Shown here: positions 46,827-56,083 of the stretch, in pieces | Layout: each line of letters starts with the position of its first letter | Position numbering within the stretch: position 1 is the first letter of the stretch | Source of the DNA: an uncultured Alphaproteobacteria bacterium | GTDB taxonomy: Bacteria; Pseudomonadota; Alphaproteobacteria; Micavibrionales; Micavibrionaceae | NCBI GenBank assembly: GCA_946480475.1 | Contig: CAMLJM010000001.1 | Location: 87,780-151,779, forward strand | Length of the DNA stretch: 64,000 bases | Reading direction: 5' to 3' | Notes under the pieces: generated by a model | What the model saw: the letters and a program-made list of their open reading frames with translations, nothing else | Database searches by the model: none | Told to the model about the DNA's origin: nothing | Position numbers and translations under genes: made by a program

Positions 46827-48398
46827 ATGACAAGCAAATCCCCTTATTACATTACGACGGCGATTGCCTATGTGAATGGATCGCCACACTTAGGGCATGC
46901 TTATGAGGTCATACTCACGGATGTTCTGGCACGATTCAGACGTCTTGATGGCCATCAGGTTTTCTTCCTGACGGGCACTGACGAGCATGGTGAAAAGATT
47001 GCCACTACAGCTGAAAAGAACGGCATGGCCCCTAAGGACTTCTGTGACCGGTATGCTGCTGAATTCCAGGAGATGGATAAAATTCTGAATATCAGCCAGG
47101 ATGATTTTATTCGTACAACGCAGCCGCGCCATTATCAGGCATCTCAAACCATCTGGGATGAAATCACGAAAAATGGTGATATTTATCTGGGTAAATATGA
47201 GGGCTGGTATTCTGTTCGTGATGAGGCTTATTTTGGTGAAGATGAGCTGACCACACAGGGCGACAAGAAATTTGCTCCTACGGGTGCAGAAGTCACATGG
47301 CGCGAAGAACCCAGCTATTTCTTCAGGCTCTCAGCTTACACACAAAAATTACTCGATCTCTATGAGAAACATCCTGAGTTCATCGAGCCTGAAGCGCGCC
47401 GTAATGAAATTGTGGCCTTTGTGAAACAGGAAGGGGGGCTGAAAGACCTCTCGATTTCCCGTACCAGCTTTGACTGGGGGGTTCCTGTTCCGAAAGATGA
47501 CCGCCATGTCATGTATGTCTGGCTGGACGCGCTTACGAATTATATTACGGGTGTTGGCTACCCCGATCGCAACAGCGATACTTTCAAAACATTCTGGCCC
47601 GCTAATGTTCATGTAATTGGCAAGGATATTATCCGTTTCCACGCGATTTTCTGGCCGGCTTTCCTGATGGCCGCAAAGATTGATCTGCCGAAGAAAATTT
47701 TTGCACATGGCTTTATCAATGTTGAAGGCCAGAAAATGTCAAAATCAGTCGGTAACGTCCTTTCGCCACAAGATCTGGTTAACCGTTACGGCCTGGACCA
47801 AACACGTTATTTCCTGATGCGTGAGATTCCGCATGGCCAAGACGGTAACTTTGCCCATGATCAGGCCGTATTAAGGATTAATAGTGATCTTGCAAACTCC
47901 TTAGGCAATCTGGCGCAGCGTACGCTGTCAATGATTGCAAAGAATTGTGGCGAGGCGGTGCCTAATCCTGGGGTGTTTACTGAGGATGATAAGGCGCTAC
48001 TTGATCTGGTGCATATTCGTATGTTGCCGACAGTACGTCATGAATATGATCGTTTCTATATTCATCGCGCTATTGAAGAGATTATGCGTGTTGCTTATGA
48101 GGCAAATAGCTATATTGATCGCCAGGCGCCGTGGGGTCTTAAAAAGACGGATCCACAACGTATGGAAACAGTTCTGTATGTCCTGGCAGAGGTTATTCGT
48201 TGTTTGGCTTTGATTATGCTGCCATTGACCCCAGACTCAGCAGGCAAGATGCTTGACCAACTTGCTATTCCTGAGAATGAGCGCAACTTCTCCTATCTGG
48301 GTGCGTCGCATGCATTGAAGGCAGGAACGAAGCTACCTACTCCACAGGGTATTTTCCCGCGTATTGTTGAAAGCGAAGAGCAGAAGGCCGCTGGTTAG
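46827..48398 (+). CDS. metG: Methionyl-tRNA synthetase
   Basis: This 523-residue class I synthetase charges tRNA-Met. The HIGH motif is HLGH (about 23-26) and the KMSKS loop reads GQKMSKSVGN near residue 308. No C-terminal tRNA-binding EMAP domain is fused, and a Cys-rich zinc knuckle is absent, so this is the shorter MetG form. The start at 46827 lies one base after the holB stop. A helical anticodon-binding domain makes up the C-terminal 170 residues. Confidence 0.95.
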   Translation: MTSKSPYYITTAIAYVNGSPHLGHAYEVILTDVLARFRRLDGHQVFFLTGTDEHGEKIATTAEKNGMAPKDFCDRYAAEFQEMDKILNISQDDFIRTTQPRHYQASQTIWDEITKNGDIYLGKYEGWYSVRDEAYFGEDELTTQGDKKFAPTGAEVTWREEPSYFFRLSAYTQKLLDLYEKHPEFIEPEARRNEIVAFVKQEGGLKDLSISRTSFDWGVPVPKDDRHVMYVWLDALTNYITGVGYPDRNSDTFKTFWPANVHVIGKDIIRFHAIFWPAFLMAAKIDLPKKIFAHGFINVEGQKMSKSVGNVLSPQDLVNRYGLDQTRYFLMREIPHGQDGNFAHDQAVLRINSDLANSLGNLAQRTLSMIAKNCGEAVPNPGVFTEDDKALLDLVHIRMLPTVRHEYDRFYIHRAIEEIMRVAYEANSYIDRQAPWGLKKTDPQRMETVLYVLAEVIRCLALIMLPLTPDSAGKMLDQLAIPENERNFSYLGASHALKAGTKLPTPQGIFPRIVESEEQKAAG

Positions 48399-48399
48399 G

Positions 48400-48852
48400 A
48401 TGATTATTAGTTCATGGGCGGTTCTGACGATGTGTGCTGCCGTCTTCTGGGGGCTGGCTTATGCCTTGTTGGGCAAGGTTATGCACTCAGGGGTAAGCTC
48501 TGCTTTTGCTTTAGTGACCATCGGCATTTGCACCCTGAGCGCTTACAGTATTGTTCTTTTTAAAAGCGGCACATTCCAAAACGGTATGGAAATCCTGCAG
48601 CAGAATAAGATGATCTTTGTCTGTATGCTGGCGGTGGCAATATGCCTGATTTCAGGCCAATTCCTTGTTTATAAAGCCATTTCGCTAAAAGATGCGCCGC
48701 ATGTGGCTATCCTTGAAATTAGTTATCCGGTTTTTACTTGTATATTTACATGGGCATTGTTCCGGAACCTGGAGTTATCCTGGAATATTGTTGTGGGCGG
48801 CATTTTGATCTTCATTGGTTCCGCCATGGTTCTTTTTAAATCGAGTTCATAA
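48400..48852 (+). CDS. Small EamA/DMT-type membrane transporter
   Basis: This 150-residue protein has five hydrophobic segments and the EamA hallmarks WGLAYALLGKV near the start and EISYPVFTCIFTWALFRNLELSW followed by a final helix. It equals one half of a ten-helix drug/metabolite transporter and may act as a dimer. Substrate unknown. It begins one base after metG ends and its stop is four bases before tatD, within a compact run of genes. Confidence 0.75.
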   Translation: MIISSWAVLTMCAAVFWGLAYALLGKVMHSGVSSAFALVTIGICTLSAYSIVLFKSGTFQNGMEILQQNKMIFVCMLAVAICLISGQFLVYKAISLKDAPHVAILEISYPVFTCIFTWALFRNLELSWNIVVGGILIFIGSAMVLFKSSS

Positions 48853-48856
48853 GGAA

Positions 48857-49660
48857 ATGTATATCGATTCGCATTGTCATCTTAATCATGAACGCTTGCT
48901 GCACCTGGGTGGAACTGAGCAAGTGGTTAAGAACGCGTGTCAGGCCGGTGTCAACGGCATGCTTTCTATCTGCTGTCGCATTTCAGATGAGTTTCCTGAG
49001 ATCGTTAAGATGGTGGGGCCGTTGGAGAACGTGTGGTGCACGATTGCGACACATCCGCACGAAGCGAGCGCACCCGAGGAGAAGGCTGTTTCTTACGAAG
49101 AATTAGTTAGACTGGCGAAATCCAATCCTAAGATTGTGGGCATTGGTGAAAGCGGGCTCGATTATTTTTATGAGCTGGCTACGGTTGAGGATCAGCAGAC
49201 AAGTTTCCGTCGTCATATTCGTGCCTGTATAGAGACTGACCTGCCGCTGGTTGTTCATGCCCGCGATGCAGACGACGATATTATTCGTATTATCCGGGAG
49301 GAGGGGGCAGGAACAAACCTAAAAGGGGTTATGCATTGTTTCACAGCTAGCCGAAAAATGGGAGAAGAGGCGCTTGATTGTGGCTTCTACATCTCATTTT
49401 CTGGAATTGTTACATTCAAAAAATCTGTTGAACTGCAAGCATTTGCCAAAGATGTTCCGGCAGATCGCATTCTGATTGAAACAGACGCGCCATACCTGGC
49501 CCCGGAGCCATTTCGCGGAAAGATTAACGAACCAGCCCTCGTCGTGCACACTGCTGAGATGATTGCTAAACTACGTGGTGTTAACCTTGATGAATTTGCT
49601 AGGCAAACAAGCCGTAACTTCTTTGCCTTGTTTAGCAAGGCAAATCTGGTGGCCTCATGA
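48857..49660 (+). CDS. tatD: TatD-family metal-dependent DNase
   Basis: This 267-residue TIM-barrel hydrolase begins MYIDSHCHLNH, with the first metal-binding HxH. GIGESGLDYFY, PLVVHARDADDD, VMHCFTAS and LIETDAPYLAP complete the family pattern. TatD enzymes have 3'-5' exonuclease activity on DNA and are often found next to metG. I use the ATG at 48857 rather than longer forms. The stop overlaps the next gene by ATGA. Confidence 0.92.
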   Translation: MYIDSHCHLNHERLLHLGGTEQVVKNACQAGVNGMLSICCRISDEFPEIVKMVGPLENVWCTIATHPHEASAPEEKAVSYEELVRLAKSNPKIVGIGESGLDYFYELATVEDQQTSFRRHIRACIETDLPLVVHARDADDDIIRIIREEGAGTNLKGVMHCFTASRKMGEEALDCGFYISFSGIVTFKKSVELQAFAKDVPADRILIETDAPYLAPEPFRGKINEPALVVHTAEMIAKLRGVNLDEFARQTSRNFFALFSKANLVAS

Positions 49661-50454
49661 AACTTAAGGTCACGATATTAGGCTGTGGTAATTCTGCTGG
49701 CGTGCCATCGATTGGCAATGTATGGGGTCAATGCGACCCTAATGAACCACGGAATCGTCGTACCAGGCCCAGCATTGCGATTCAATCAGACTCAACAACA
49801 CTCATTGTTGATACCGGTCCGGATTTCAAAGCCCAGATCAACAGCACAGATATTGGCAGAGTCCATGCTGTTTTCTATTCACATGCACACAGTGATCATA
49901 TTCATGGTATTGATGAATTACGGGTCCTAAGACTTCGTCATAAAGAATTGATACCTGTCTATAGCAACCAGGCAACCATTAACGATTTGCGCCTGCGTTT
50001 TAGCTATATGTTCTCAGAAATCGATCCTGAGGGATTATATCCGCAGGTTTTGCAGCCTCATATTCTTGATCCACAGCATTACGGTCAGCCTTTCAAAATT
50101 GGTGATATTGATGTTGTTCCATTCGAGCAAAGTCACGGTTCGGCCGGTGCATCTTTGGGGCTGCGTGTTGGTAATCTGGCTTATTCGACGGATATGCATG
50201 ATCTTGATCAGCAGGCTTTAGAGACTCTGGTTGGAATTGATACCTGGATAGTCGACGCAGCAGCATACAAGATGCCGCATAATTTTGTGCATTCGACACT
50301 AAAGCATGTTTTTGAATTGAATGAGATTGTTCAGGCTAAGAATGTGTATCTGACGCATATGCCAAGCTTCATGGATTATAAAACCTTGATCGATGAGCTT
50401 CCATCCGGGTATGCGCCGGCCTATGACGGGCTTATTCTAGAAGCTCAGACCTAA
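49657..50454 (+). CDS. PhnP-like metallo-beta-lactamase fold hydrolase
   Basis: This 265-residue protein has GCGNSAGVPSIG near the start and the metal motif SHAHSDHIHG (about residues 73-82), followed by STDMHD and a late His. This matches the PhnP/YfnH-like group of MBL-fold phosphodiesterases. It is commonly the gene after tatD. The substrate may be a cyclic phosphate or a nucleotide; not decided by sequence. After it, 50455-50613 holds no supported gene. Confidence 0.85.
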   Translation: MKLKVTILGCGNSAGVPSIGNVWGQCDPNEPRNRRTRPSIAIQSDSTTLIVDTGPDFKAQINSTDIGRVHAVFYSHAHSDHIHGIDELRVLRLRHKELIPVYSNQATINDLRLRFSYMFSEIDPEGLYPQVLQPHILDPQHYGQPFKIGDIDVVPFEQSHGSAGASLGLRVGNLAYSTDMHDLDQQALETLVGIDTWIVDAAAYKMPHNFVHSTLKHVFELNEIVQAKNVYLTHMPSFMDYKTLIDELPSGYAPAYDGLILEAQT

Positions 50455-50613
50455 TAAAAAAGCCGCTACAAATGCGATACAATTGCCAATCCCAAGAGCA
50501 TCACTTTCCCCTGGCCTTTATTTCCCATAATATACATTATCACATCATTATCATAGTAAAAGATAGTTCAAAACTCTTCAGTAAATGTTGTCCCCCAACG
50601 ACTTCTTTGGCTT

Positions 50614-51039
50614 TTATTGTAGTGATGTTTTCAGCAGGTTTATTATATTTCTGGCTTGATTAAGCTCAAGAAGCTCTAGGGCGCTTACGGTTCGCAAACC
50701 ATCTGGGGCAATGAACTGCATGTACGGTTTTCCCAGCAGCTTTTCTGCACTACTGAGCAAAATATCATGTATTTGCAGCGATGCTGCATTGAGCTGGTTT
50801 GTAAGAATATCCATGCGATACATGTCCAGTCCGGATGTTATAATCTGATCCACCTGAGCATTCAATTCAACCCAATCCTGGACTAATTCGTTCATGGCTT
50901 CAGTTTGCTCAAGGGTAAGATTTAGCCTCAAATCCGCTTTGGCATCACGCTCTCGTAAGCCTTGTTCGGCTGCTGTTAGAAAGCGGGCTGTGAGGCTTAC
51001 AAGATGTCCCAGATTAATGTGACTACTGTAATCAGGCAT
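50614..51039 (-). CDS. Hypothetical helical protein
   Basis: This 141-residue soluble protein is not recognised. It is predicted by eye to be all helical, with repeated hydrophobic spacing and a LTLEQTEAMNELVQDWVELNAQVDQI segment (about 41-66) like a four-helix bundle. It lies seven bases after the following gene in the same direction, so the two are probably one operon. A 63-codon ORF on the other strand (50472-50663) overlaps its end and is not supported. Confidence 0.55.
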   Translation of the reverse strand: MPDYSSHINLGHLVSLTARFLTAAEQGLRERDAKADLRLNLTLEQTEAMNELVQDWVELNAQVDQIITSGLDMYRMDILTNQLNAASLQIHDILLSSAEKLLGKPYMQFIAPDGLRTVSALELLELNQARNIINLLKTSLQ

Positions 51040-51046
51040 ATGGGAC

Positions 51047-51715
51047 TCAGGGTTTTAATTTTGTAATAGTTGCGCCATTAGCTGAGAGTTGCTCTACACC
51101 TTCAGGCCGAGGAATATGCTCGCCTGTAAGTCTGAAATACTCGCCATTTAGCTCACACAACGTGTAAAGGCGATTTCCTACGAAAGTACCGTTATCTTCT
51201 TTGCGGTGTGACATCGCAAATAAGATGCTGTTCATTTCCTCAACTTTCGCACGTGATTTGCCAGTGGCAAATGATCTGGCCATGTTATGCATCTGTTGAA
51301 AATATTCTGCTCTGGCTATTTCGAGCGCTGTATTAAAGGCTACATACTCCGAAGTATCGCTTGAGAACATGTCACGGGCACTCTTAAACTTTTCGATGAC
51401 ATAGCCAAATGTATTTGTATGAATATCCTCTACCCGTGATGCTGTAGTCCATGGTTCATCCCGGCACATTTTCCTTACACTATCCGCGGTAAGCTTGCCG
51501 GGATCTATAAGGGCCTGGATCTGCTCACGGTAGATATTTCTGGCGTGCTCAGCGGCATCCAGGAAGTCCTGCTGTTCTGTTGAGCCATCTGGCATGAGTT
51601 TGGCGATGTTTTGAAATTGTTCAGGGACGTTACCGAATTTAATATGCCCCGCTTTTTGTATTACCCAAGGCTCAAGGTCGCACTTCTGGCGTAAAGTCTC
51701 TTGCGAGATCGTCAT
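51047..51715 (-). CDS. Hypothetical protein with tandem CxxEPW repeat
   Basis: This 222-residue protein has no recognised family. It contains an internal duplication of about 70 residues: Cys12-Asp-Leu-Glu-Pro-Trp17 and Cys84-Arg-Asp-Glu-Pro-Trp89 each open a similar helical unit containing an F-x-x-A-x-E-x-A-R-x-x-Y pattern. A third, distinct C-terminal part follows (about 150-222). It is upstream of and co-directional with the 141-residue gene. A likely start is the ATG at 51715. Confidence 0.6.
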   Translation of the reverse strand: MTISQETLRQKCDLEPWVIQKAGHIKFGNVPEQFQNIAKLMPDGSTEQQDFLDAAEHARNIYREQIQALIDPGKLTADSVRKMCRDEPWTTASRVEDIHTNTFGYVIEKFKSARDMFSSDTSEYVAFNTALEIARAEYFQQMHNMARSFATGKSRAKVEEMNSILFAMSHRKEDNGTFVGNRLYTLCELNGEYFRLTGEHIPRPEGVEQLSANGATITKLKP

Positions 51716-51830
51716 AATTGTTTTTCCCTGTTCAATAATGTTTGTTTATTGCGTGTTTTTTTCTATTCAACAGATCAGGTGTGGTAGCGTCAAGATTGTT
51801 TCTTCTGTCCCGCACAAGGTTATATAAGTT

Positions 51831-52628
51831 ATGTCCAATGCCCCTATTCATGAGCTTATTGCCGTAATGAAACGTCTGCGCGATCCTCATGGCGGCTGCC
51901 CATGGGATATCGAGCAGGATTTCAAATCGATTGCGCCCTACACCATTGAAGAGGCTTACGAAGTCTTTGATGCGATTGAGCAAGGGGATATGGCTGCGCT
52001 TGAGGATGAACTGGGCGATTTGCTGCTACAGGTTGTTTATCATGCACAGATGGCCAGTGAAGCCGGGTATTTTGATTTCGACGATGTTGCTGCCCACGTT
52101 ACCGCCAAAATGATTCACCGCCACCCGCATGTGTTTGGTGATGCCAAAGCGGCTAGCGCGGCTGATGTTGAGGGCCGCATTTGGGAAGATCAGAAAGCCC
52201 AGGAAAAACGCAAAAAAAATCAAGATAGTATATTGGCTGATGTGCCTTTGGCTCTTCCTGCGGTCCTGCGCGCACAGAAATTGCAAAAGCGTGCCGCCCG
52301 AGTTGGCTTTGAATGGCCCGAGGCGATTCAGGTATTGGATAAACTGGAAGAAGAAATCCAGGAGCTTCGTCAAGCAATTGAGAATAAGGATCAAGCCAAT
52401 ATCCATGAGGAAATCGGCGATGCACTATTCTGTGTGATCAATTATGGCCGTATGATCGGTGTTGATTGTGAAACAGCACTGCGTGATGTTAACCAGAAAT
52501 TCGAACGCCGTTTTCGTGGCATTGAGCGTGAGTTGAAAGCGCGTGGCAGAACGTTTGAGCAAACAACGCTCGACGAGATGGAATCCATCTGGATTGCAGA
52601 AAAGCTAAAAGAAAAGAAATCAGCGTAA
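51831..52628 (+). CDS. mazG: Nucleoside triphosphate pyrophosphohydrolase MazG
   Basis: This 265-residue protein has two MazG domains. The first (about 20-120) has CPWDIEQDFKSI, EEAYE and LEDELGDLLLQVVYHAQMA, with the ExxED acidic cluster for Mg2+. The second (about 150-250) has ELRQAIENKDQANIHEEIGDALFCVINYGRMI. It hydrolyses NTPs to NMP and pyrophosphate, a house-cleaning and alarmone-tuning role. The 3' end overlaps the next, convergent gene by nine bases. Confidence 0.93.
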   Translation: MSNAPIHELIAVMKRLRDPHGGCPWDIEQDFKSIAPYTIEEAYEVFDAIEQGDMAALEDELGDLLLQVVYHAQMASEAGYFDFDDVAAHVTAKMIHRHPHVFGDAKAASAADVEGRIWEDQKAQEKRKKNQDSILADVPLALPAVLRAQKLQKRAARVGFEWPEAIQVLDKLEEEIQELRQAIENKDQANIHEEIGDALFCVINYGRMIGVDCETALRDVNQKFERRFRGIERELKARGRTFEQTTLDEMESIWIAEKLKEKKSA

Positions 52629-53492
52629 GCGTTTGATTAGTGCGCTGGTATCAAATCGTCCATTCCCGGCGGCTGATAATTCTTTGTAATATGATAGAAT
52701 AATTTCTGTGCCAGGCACTTGTGCACCGTGGCGCTTTGCTTCTTCAATCGCAATTCCCAGGTCCTTGATCATCCAGTCGAGGGCAAATCCGAAATCGAAT
52801 TTATCCTGCAGCATGGTCGAGCTGCGGTTTTCCATCTGCCATGATTGTGCGGCCCCCTTGGAAATAACGGCTAGCACCTCCTCCATATTTAATCCGGCCT
52901 TCTGACCGAATGCCAAGGCCTCGGATAGGCCCTGTACCGTGGCAGCAATACAAATCTGGTTGAGCATCTTGGCTGTCTGACCTGTCCCGGATTCACCTAT
53001 TAAGCGTACTTCCTTGCCGTAGGCCTGACGTATAATGGGGGCCACAACATCAAATGAGCCCTGATCGCCGCCCACCATGACGGAGAGGGCACCCCTCTCG
53101 GCCCCTGCCTGACCACCGGAGACGGGGGCGTCGAGAAAGCTTACATTCTTTTGCTTGAATATCTCATACATGTGACGACTGATATCGGCTGATACAGTTG
53201 TATGATCAACAATAATGGCGCCTGGTTTGGCGGTTTCGATGACACCATCTTTACCCGTAAGTACTTGCTCGAGGTCTCGGTCATTCCCCACGCACAGAAA
53301 GATAATATCGGCTTCACGGGCAACGTCTGCAGGTGTCTGCGCTGCACTACCTCTGAATTGTTTGGTCCAGGTTCCAGCTTTGGCAAAGGTGCGGTTATAA
53401 ACCGTTACATTTAAGTCCGTCTTATCGGCAAGATGTCCGGCCATGGGGTACCCCATAACGCCAAGGCCCAGAAAGGATGCGTTCTCAATCAT
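52620..53492 (-). CDS. 3-hydroxyisobutyrate dehydrogenase-like beta-hydroxyacid dehydrogenase
   Basis: This 290-residue NAD(P) oxidoreductase begins with the Rossmann motif GLGVMGYPMAGHL. FLDAPVSGGQAGAERG is the substrate-binding signature and the catalytic Lys is in GQTAKMLNQI (about 170). The family includes MmsB, GarR and glyoxylate reductase; the substrate cannot be told apart here. It is convergent with mazG and four bases from the monophosphatase. Confidence 0.88.
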   Translation of the reverse strand: MIENASFLGLGVMGYPMAGHLADKTDLNVTVYNRTFAKAGTWTKQFRGSAAQTPADVAREADIIFLCVGNDRDLEQVLTGKDGVIETAKPGAIIVDHTTVSADISRHMYEIFKQKNVSFLDAPVSGGQAGAERGALSVMVGGDQGSFDVVAPIIRQAYGKEVRLIGESGTGQTAKMLNQICIAATVQGLSEALAFGQKAGLNMEEVLAVISKGAAQSWQMENRSSTMLQDKFDFGFALDWMIKDLGIAIEEAKRHGAQVPGTEIILSYYKELSAAGNGRFDTSALIKRLR

Positions 53493-54337
53493 ACATTTTT
53501 GCTCTGTTGGTAATCAGCAATCAATTTTTTAAGAAAGTGGTCGTGAAGGGATTGCCAGTTATCTTTATCTTTGACCACGAGAATGCCGCCCATGCGGGTC
53601 TGCGGCGTATATTCGGCGCCATCCCACTTTGTCAGGTAGCCGCCCGCTTCTTCTATCATCAGTTGACCTGAAAGATGGTCCCAAGGCTTTACACGTGTAT
53701 AGATTCCGAAATCCATCAGTCCCTGTGCAAGGCGTAAATATTCATGACCTGCGCAGCCGATTGTAAACATTTGTTGAACGCCTTTTTCCTGCTCTAGCAT
53801 ATAGGGGCGCATGGTCTTAGGAAAATAGCGTAGGCCTACAAAGCCAGACATATTTTCTAGCGGCTTAGGATCAGGTTGTAACCTTAGTTTCTTATCATTG
53901 ATGACGGCTCCCGCCCCGCGCTCGGCAATCATCATCCGGCTGGATAGAGGATCATAAATCCACGATATTTGCGTGCGGCCATTTACGACCAGCGCAAGCA
54001 TGGTGCAGAAATCCTCTTTGCCATGTGCAAAATTATATGTTCCATCAACGGGGTCGGTAACCCATATGGGGCGGCTGACATTATCTAATGCATCCAGACT
54101 AATTTCCCCTGATGATACACCTTCCTCCCCAAGAACTTCGGAACCAGGCAGGACATCTGGCAGAATTCTGATGAGGGCCAGTTCCATTTCCTTATCAGCC
54201 ACTGTTACCAGATCAGTGGGGCTGGTCTTGCTCATGATTTCATGGCTTGCGAGTTGACGGAAACGCGGCAGAATATGAATGGCCGCCTGCTCGCGCAGGA
54301 CATCAGCAATCTTATGCGGATCGACTGTTTTTGCCAT
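53489..54337 (-). CDS. Inositol monophosphatase family protein
   Basis: This 282-residue Mg2+-dependent phosphatase has WVTDPVDGTYNFAHG (the DPxDGT metal motif, about 87-101), a first acidic motif around EEGVSSG and KPWDHLSGQLMIEEAGG near the C-terminus. Substrates in this superfamily include inositol phosphate, histidinol phosphate and PAP. It overlaps hflX by 26 bases and the dehydrogenase by 4. Confidence 0.87.
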   Translation of the reverse strand: MAKTVDPHKIADVLREQAAIHILPRFRQLASHEIMSKTSPTDLVTVADKEMELALIRILPDVLPGSEVLGEEGVSSGEISLDALDNVSRPIWVTDPVDGTYNFAHGKEDFCTMLALVVNGRTQISWIYDPLSSRMMIAERGAGAVINDKKLRLQPDPKPLENMSGFVGLRYFPKTMRPYMLEQEKGVQQMFTIGCAGHEYLRLAQGLMDFGIYTRVKPWDHLSGQLMIEEAGGYLTKWDGAEYTPQTRMGGILVVKDKDNWQSLHDHFLKKLIADYQQSKNV

Positions 54338-55661
54338 TTTGTTGTTCTTCCAGTGGTTCTATACCAAAACGATCCTTAAACCTTCCCATATCGGCAGGGT
54401 CAATATCAACAATGATTTTGGTTATATGATCCTCTGATTCCTGTTTTATGACATAGGCGCGTTCATGTAACCAGCTTAGGATATCGCCACGAGATGAATC
54501 AAAATTGTATACGACTGTCCTGTGGTGTTCGGATACGATTCCTTGAATAGCATTTAGTAAATTGTCTGTGCCTTGCCCTGTTAAAGCCGATATGGCTATT
54601 TGCTGTGGCTGAAAACTGACCTGATGAACGAGCTCTTCTCTGTCATGCTCGTTGAGGCGATCAATCTTGTTCATGACCTCTATAATGCGTTTATCAGTAT
54701 CGTATTCGATTCCCAGATCATGCAATATCTGAATAACATCTTCACGCTGCGCCAGTGTATCGGGGCGTGAAGCATCACGAACGTGCAATATAACGTCAGC
54801 AAATTGCACTTGCTCCAATGTGGCGCGGAAAGCGGCGACAAGATGCGTCGGCAGGTCAGAAATGAAACCCACAGTGTCAGACAAAATAACTTCTTGTTTA
54901 TTTGCCAGTTTGATACTGCGCATGGTGGGGTCAAGTGTTGCGAACAGTAAGTCTTTGGCGAACACTTCTGCCCCTGTCAGGCGGTTAAACAAGGTAGATT
55001 TGCCGGCATTGGTGTATCCGACCAGTGCCACCACGGGCATGGGTATACGCTCACGACCCCTGCGCTGGATTTCACGTGTGCGGCGCACTTGTTCCAGGTC
55101 TTTCTTCAAGCGAATGATCTTGTCGGAAATAATACGACGATCGAGTTCGATCTGGGTTTCGCCGGGGCCGCCCATAAAGCCAGCGCCCCCGCGCTGACGC
55201 TCAAGGTGGGTCCATGCGCGCACAAGGCGTGATTTCTGGAATTCCAGTGCGGCAACTTCAACCTGCAACTGGCCTTCTTTGGTTTGGGCGCGCGCACCGA
55301 AAATTTCAAGGATCAGGCCTGTTCTATCAATGACCTTGGTATTCCATGCTTCTTCCAGGTTTTTCTGCTGGATAGGGGCCAGTGCATGATTGACGAAAAC
55401 GATTGTGGGCTGTTCGTCTTCGCAATAATCAGCAATTTCTTTGACCACCCCTGCCCCCAGCAAGGTTCCGGGATTAGGGCGCGTCACCTTAACCGTGCGG
55501 GCATCAAGAATTTCAAGATCAATTGCTTTGGTCAGACCGATGGCTTCTTCCATCTGTTCATCAACAGAAGGTTCATAAACGCTTTTGTCATCCGGTTTAG
55601 CCATGCGAAAAAGCACCGGGTGGACAATAAAGACCGTATCCCGATGCTTTTTGTTATTCAT
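54312..55661 (-). CDS. hflX: Ribosome-associated GTPase HflX
   Basis: This 449-residue protein has the HflX N-terminal domain (to about 190, with the PGxxQIELDRR helical region GGPGETQIELDRR) and a G domain from about 205 with G1 GYTNAGKSTLF, G3 DTVGF and G4 NKID. It splits stalled ribosomes under stress. It follows hfq by 17 bases, the widely conserved hfq-hflX pair, and precedes the monophosphatase. Confidence 0.95.
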   Translation of the reverse strand: MNNKKHRDTVFIVHPVLFRMAKPDDKSVYEPSVDEQMEEAIGLTKAIDLEILDARTVKVTRPNPGTLLGAGVVKEIADYCEDEQPTIVFVNHALAPIQQKNLEEAWNTKVIDRTGLILEIFGARAQTKEGQLQVEVAALEFQKSRLVRAWTHLERQRGGAGFMGGPGETQIELDRRIISDKIIRLKKDLEQVRRTREIQRRGRERIPMPVVALVGYTNAGKSTLFNRLTGAEVFAKDLLFATLDPTMRSIKLANKQEVILSDTVGFISDLPTHLVAAFRATLEQVQFADVILHVRDASRPDTLAQREDVIQILHDLGIEYDTDKRIIEVMNKIDRLNEHDREELVHQVSFQPQQIAISALTGQGTDNLLNAIQGIVSEHHRTVVYNFDSSRGDILSWLHERAYVIKQESEDHITKIIVDIDPADMGRFKDRFGIEPLEEQQNGKNSRSA

Positions 55662-55678
55662 ATCTTGAGGAGTAGCGA

Positions 55679-55933
55679 TTACTCGCCGCCTTCTTTGCCG
55701 ACTTCTTCGTTATCATACAGCGACAGAGGGCCGCCCGGCATGATTGTAGAAATCGCATGCTTGTAAACCAACTGCACATGCGCATCGCGACGCAGCAGCA
55801 TGGAGAAATTGTCGAACCAGGTCACGACACCCTGAAGTTTTACGCCGTTCACCAGGAACACCGTCACACTCATCTTTTCTTTACGGATTTTGTTCAGGAA
55901 GACGTCCTGAACGTTTTGATTTTTTTCAGTCAT
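55679..55933 (-). CDS. hfq: RNA chaperone Hfq
   Basis: This 84-residue protein forms the hexameric Sm ring that matches small RNAs with mRNAs. Sm1 is [21 protein letters not shown] and Sm2 is YKHAISTI, with the U-binding KHA motif. The C-terminal tail is short, as usual for alphaproteobacteria. A region of 150 bp upstream (55934-56083) probably holds its promoter; TTGCCG at 17 bases from TACTTA is a weak candidate on the minus strand. Confidence 0.97.
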   Translation of the reverse strand: MTEKNQNVQDVFLNKIRKEKMSVTVFLVNGVKLQGVVTWFDNFSMLLRRDAHVQLVYKHAISTIMPGGPLSLYDNEEVGKEGGE

Positions 55934-56083
55934 AGTAGTTTGTCTCTTCTTTATTATTATGGTTTCGCGTTTTTATTATTAGCCCGTCAGGAAGGTCTGA
56001 TCAGGTGCCAAATAAGTAGTGTATCTGGTGCGCCGCGGCAAGCCCTATTTAGGTATTATTATCGCCTTGAAAACTAAGGTCTT

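Noticed and set aside
50472..50663. 63-codon plus-strand ORF after the PhnP-like gene
   Set aside because: No ribosome site, AT-rich random-looking sequence, and it overlaps the end of the gene at 50614-51039.
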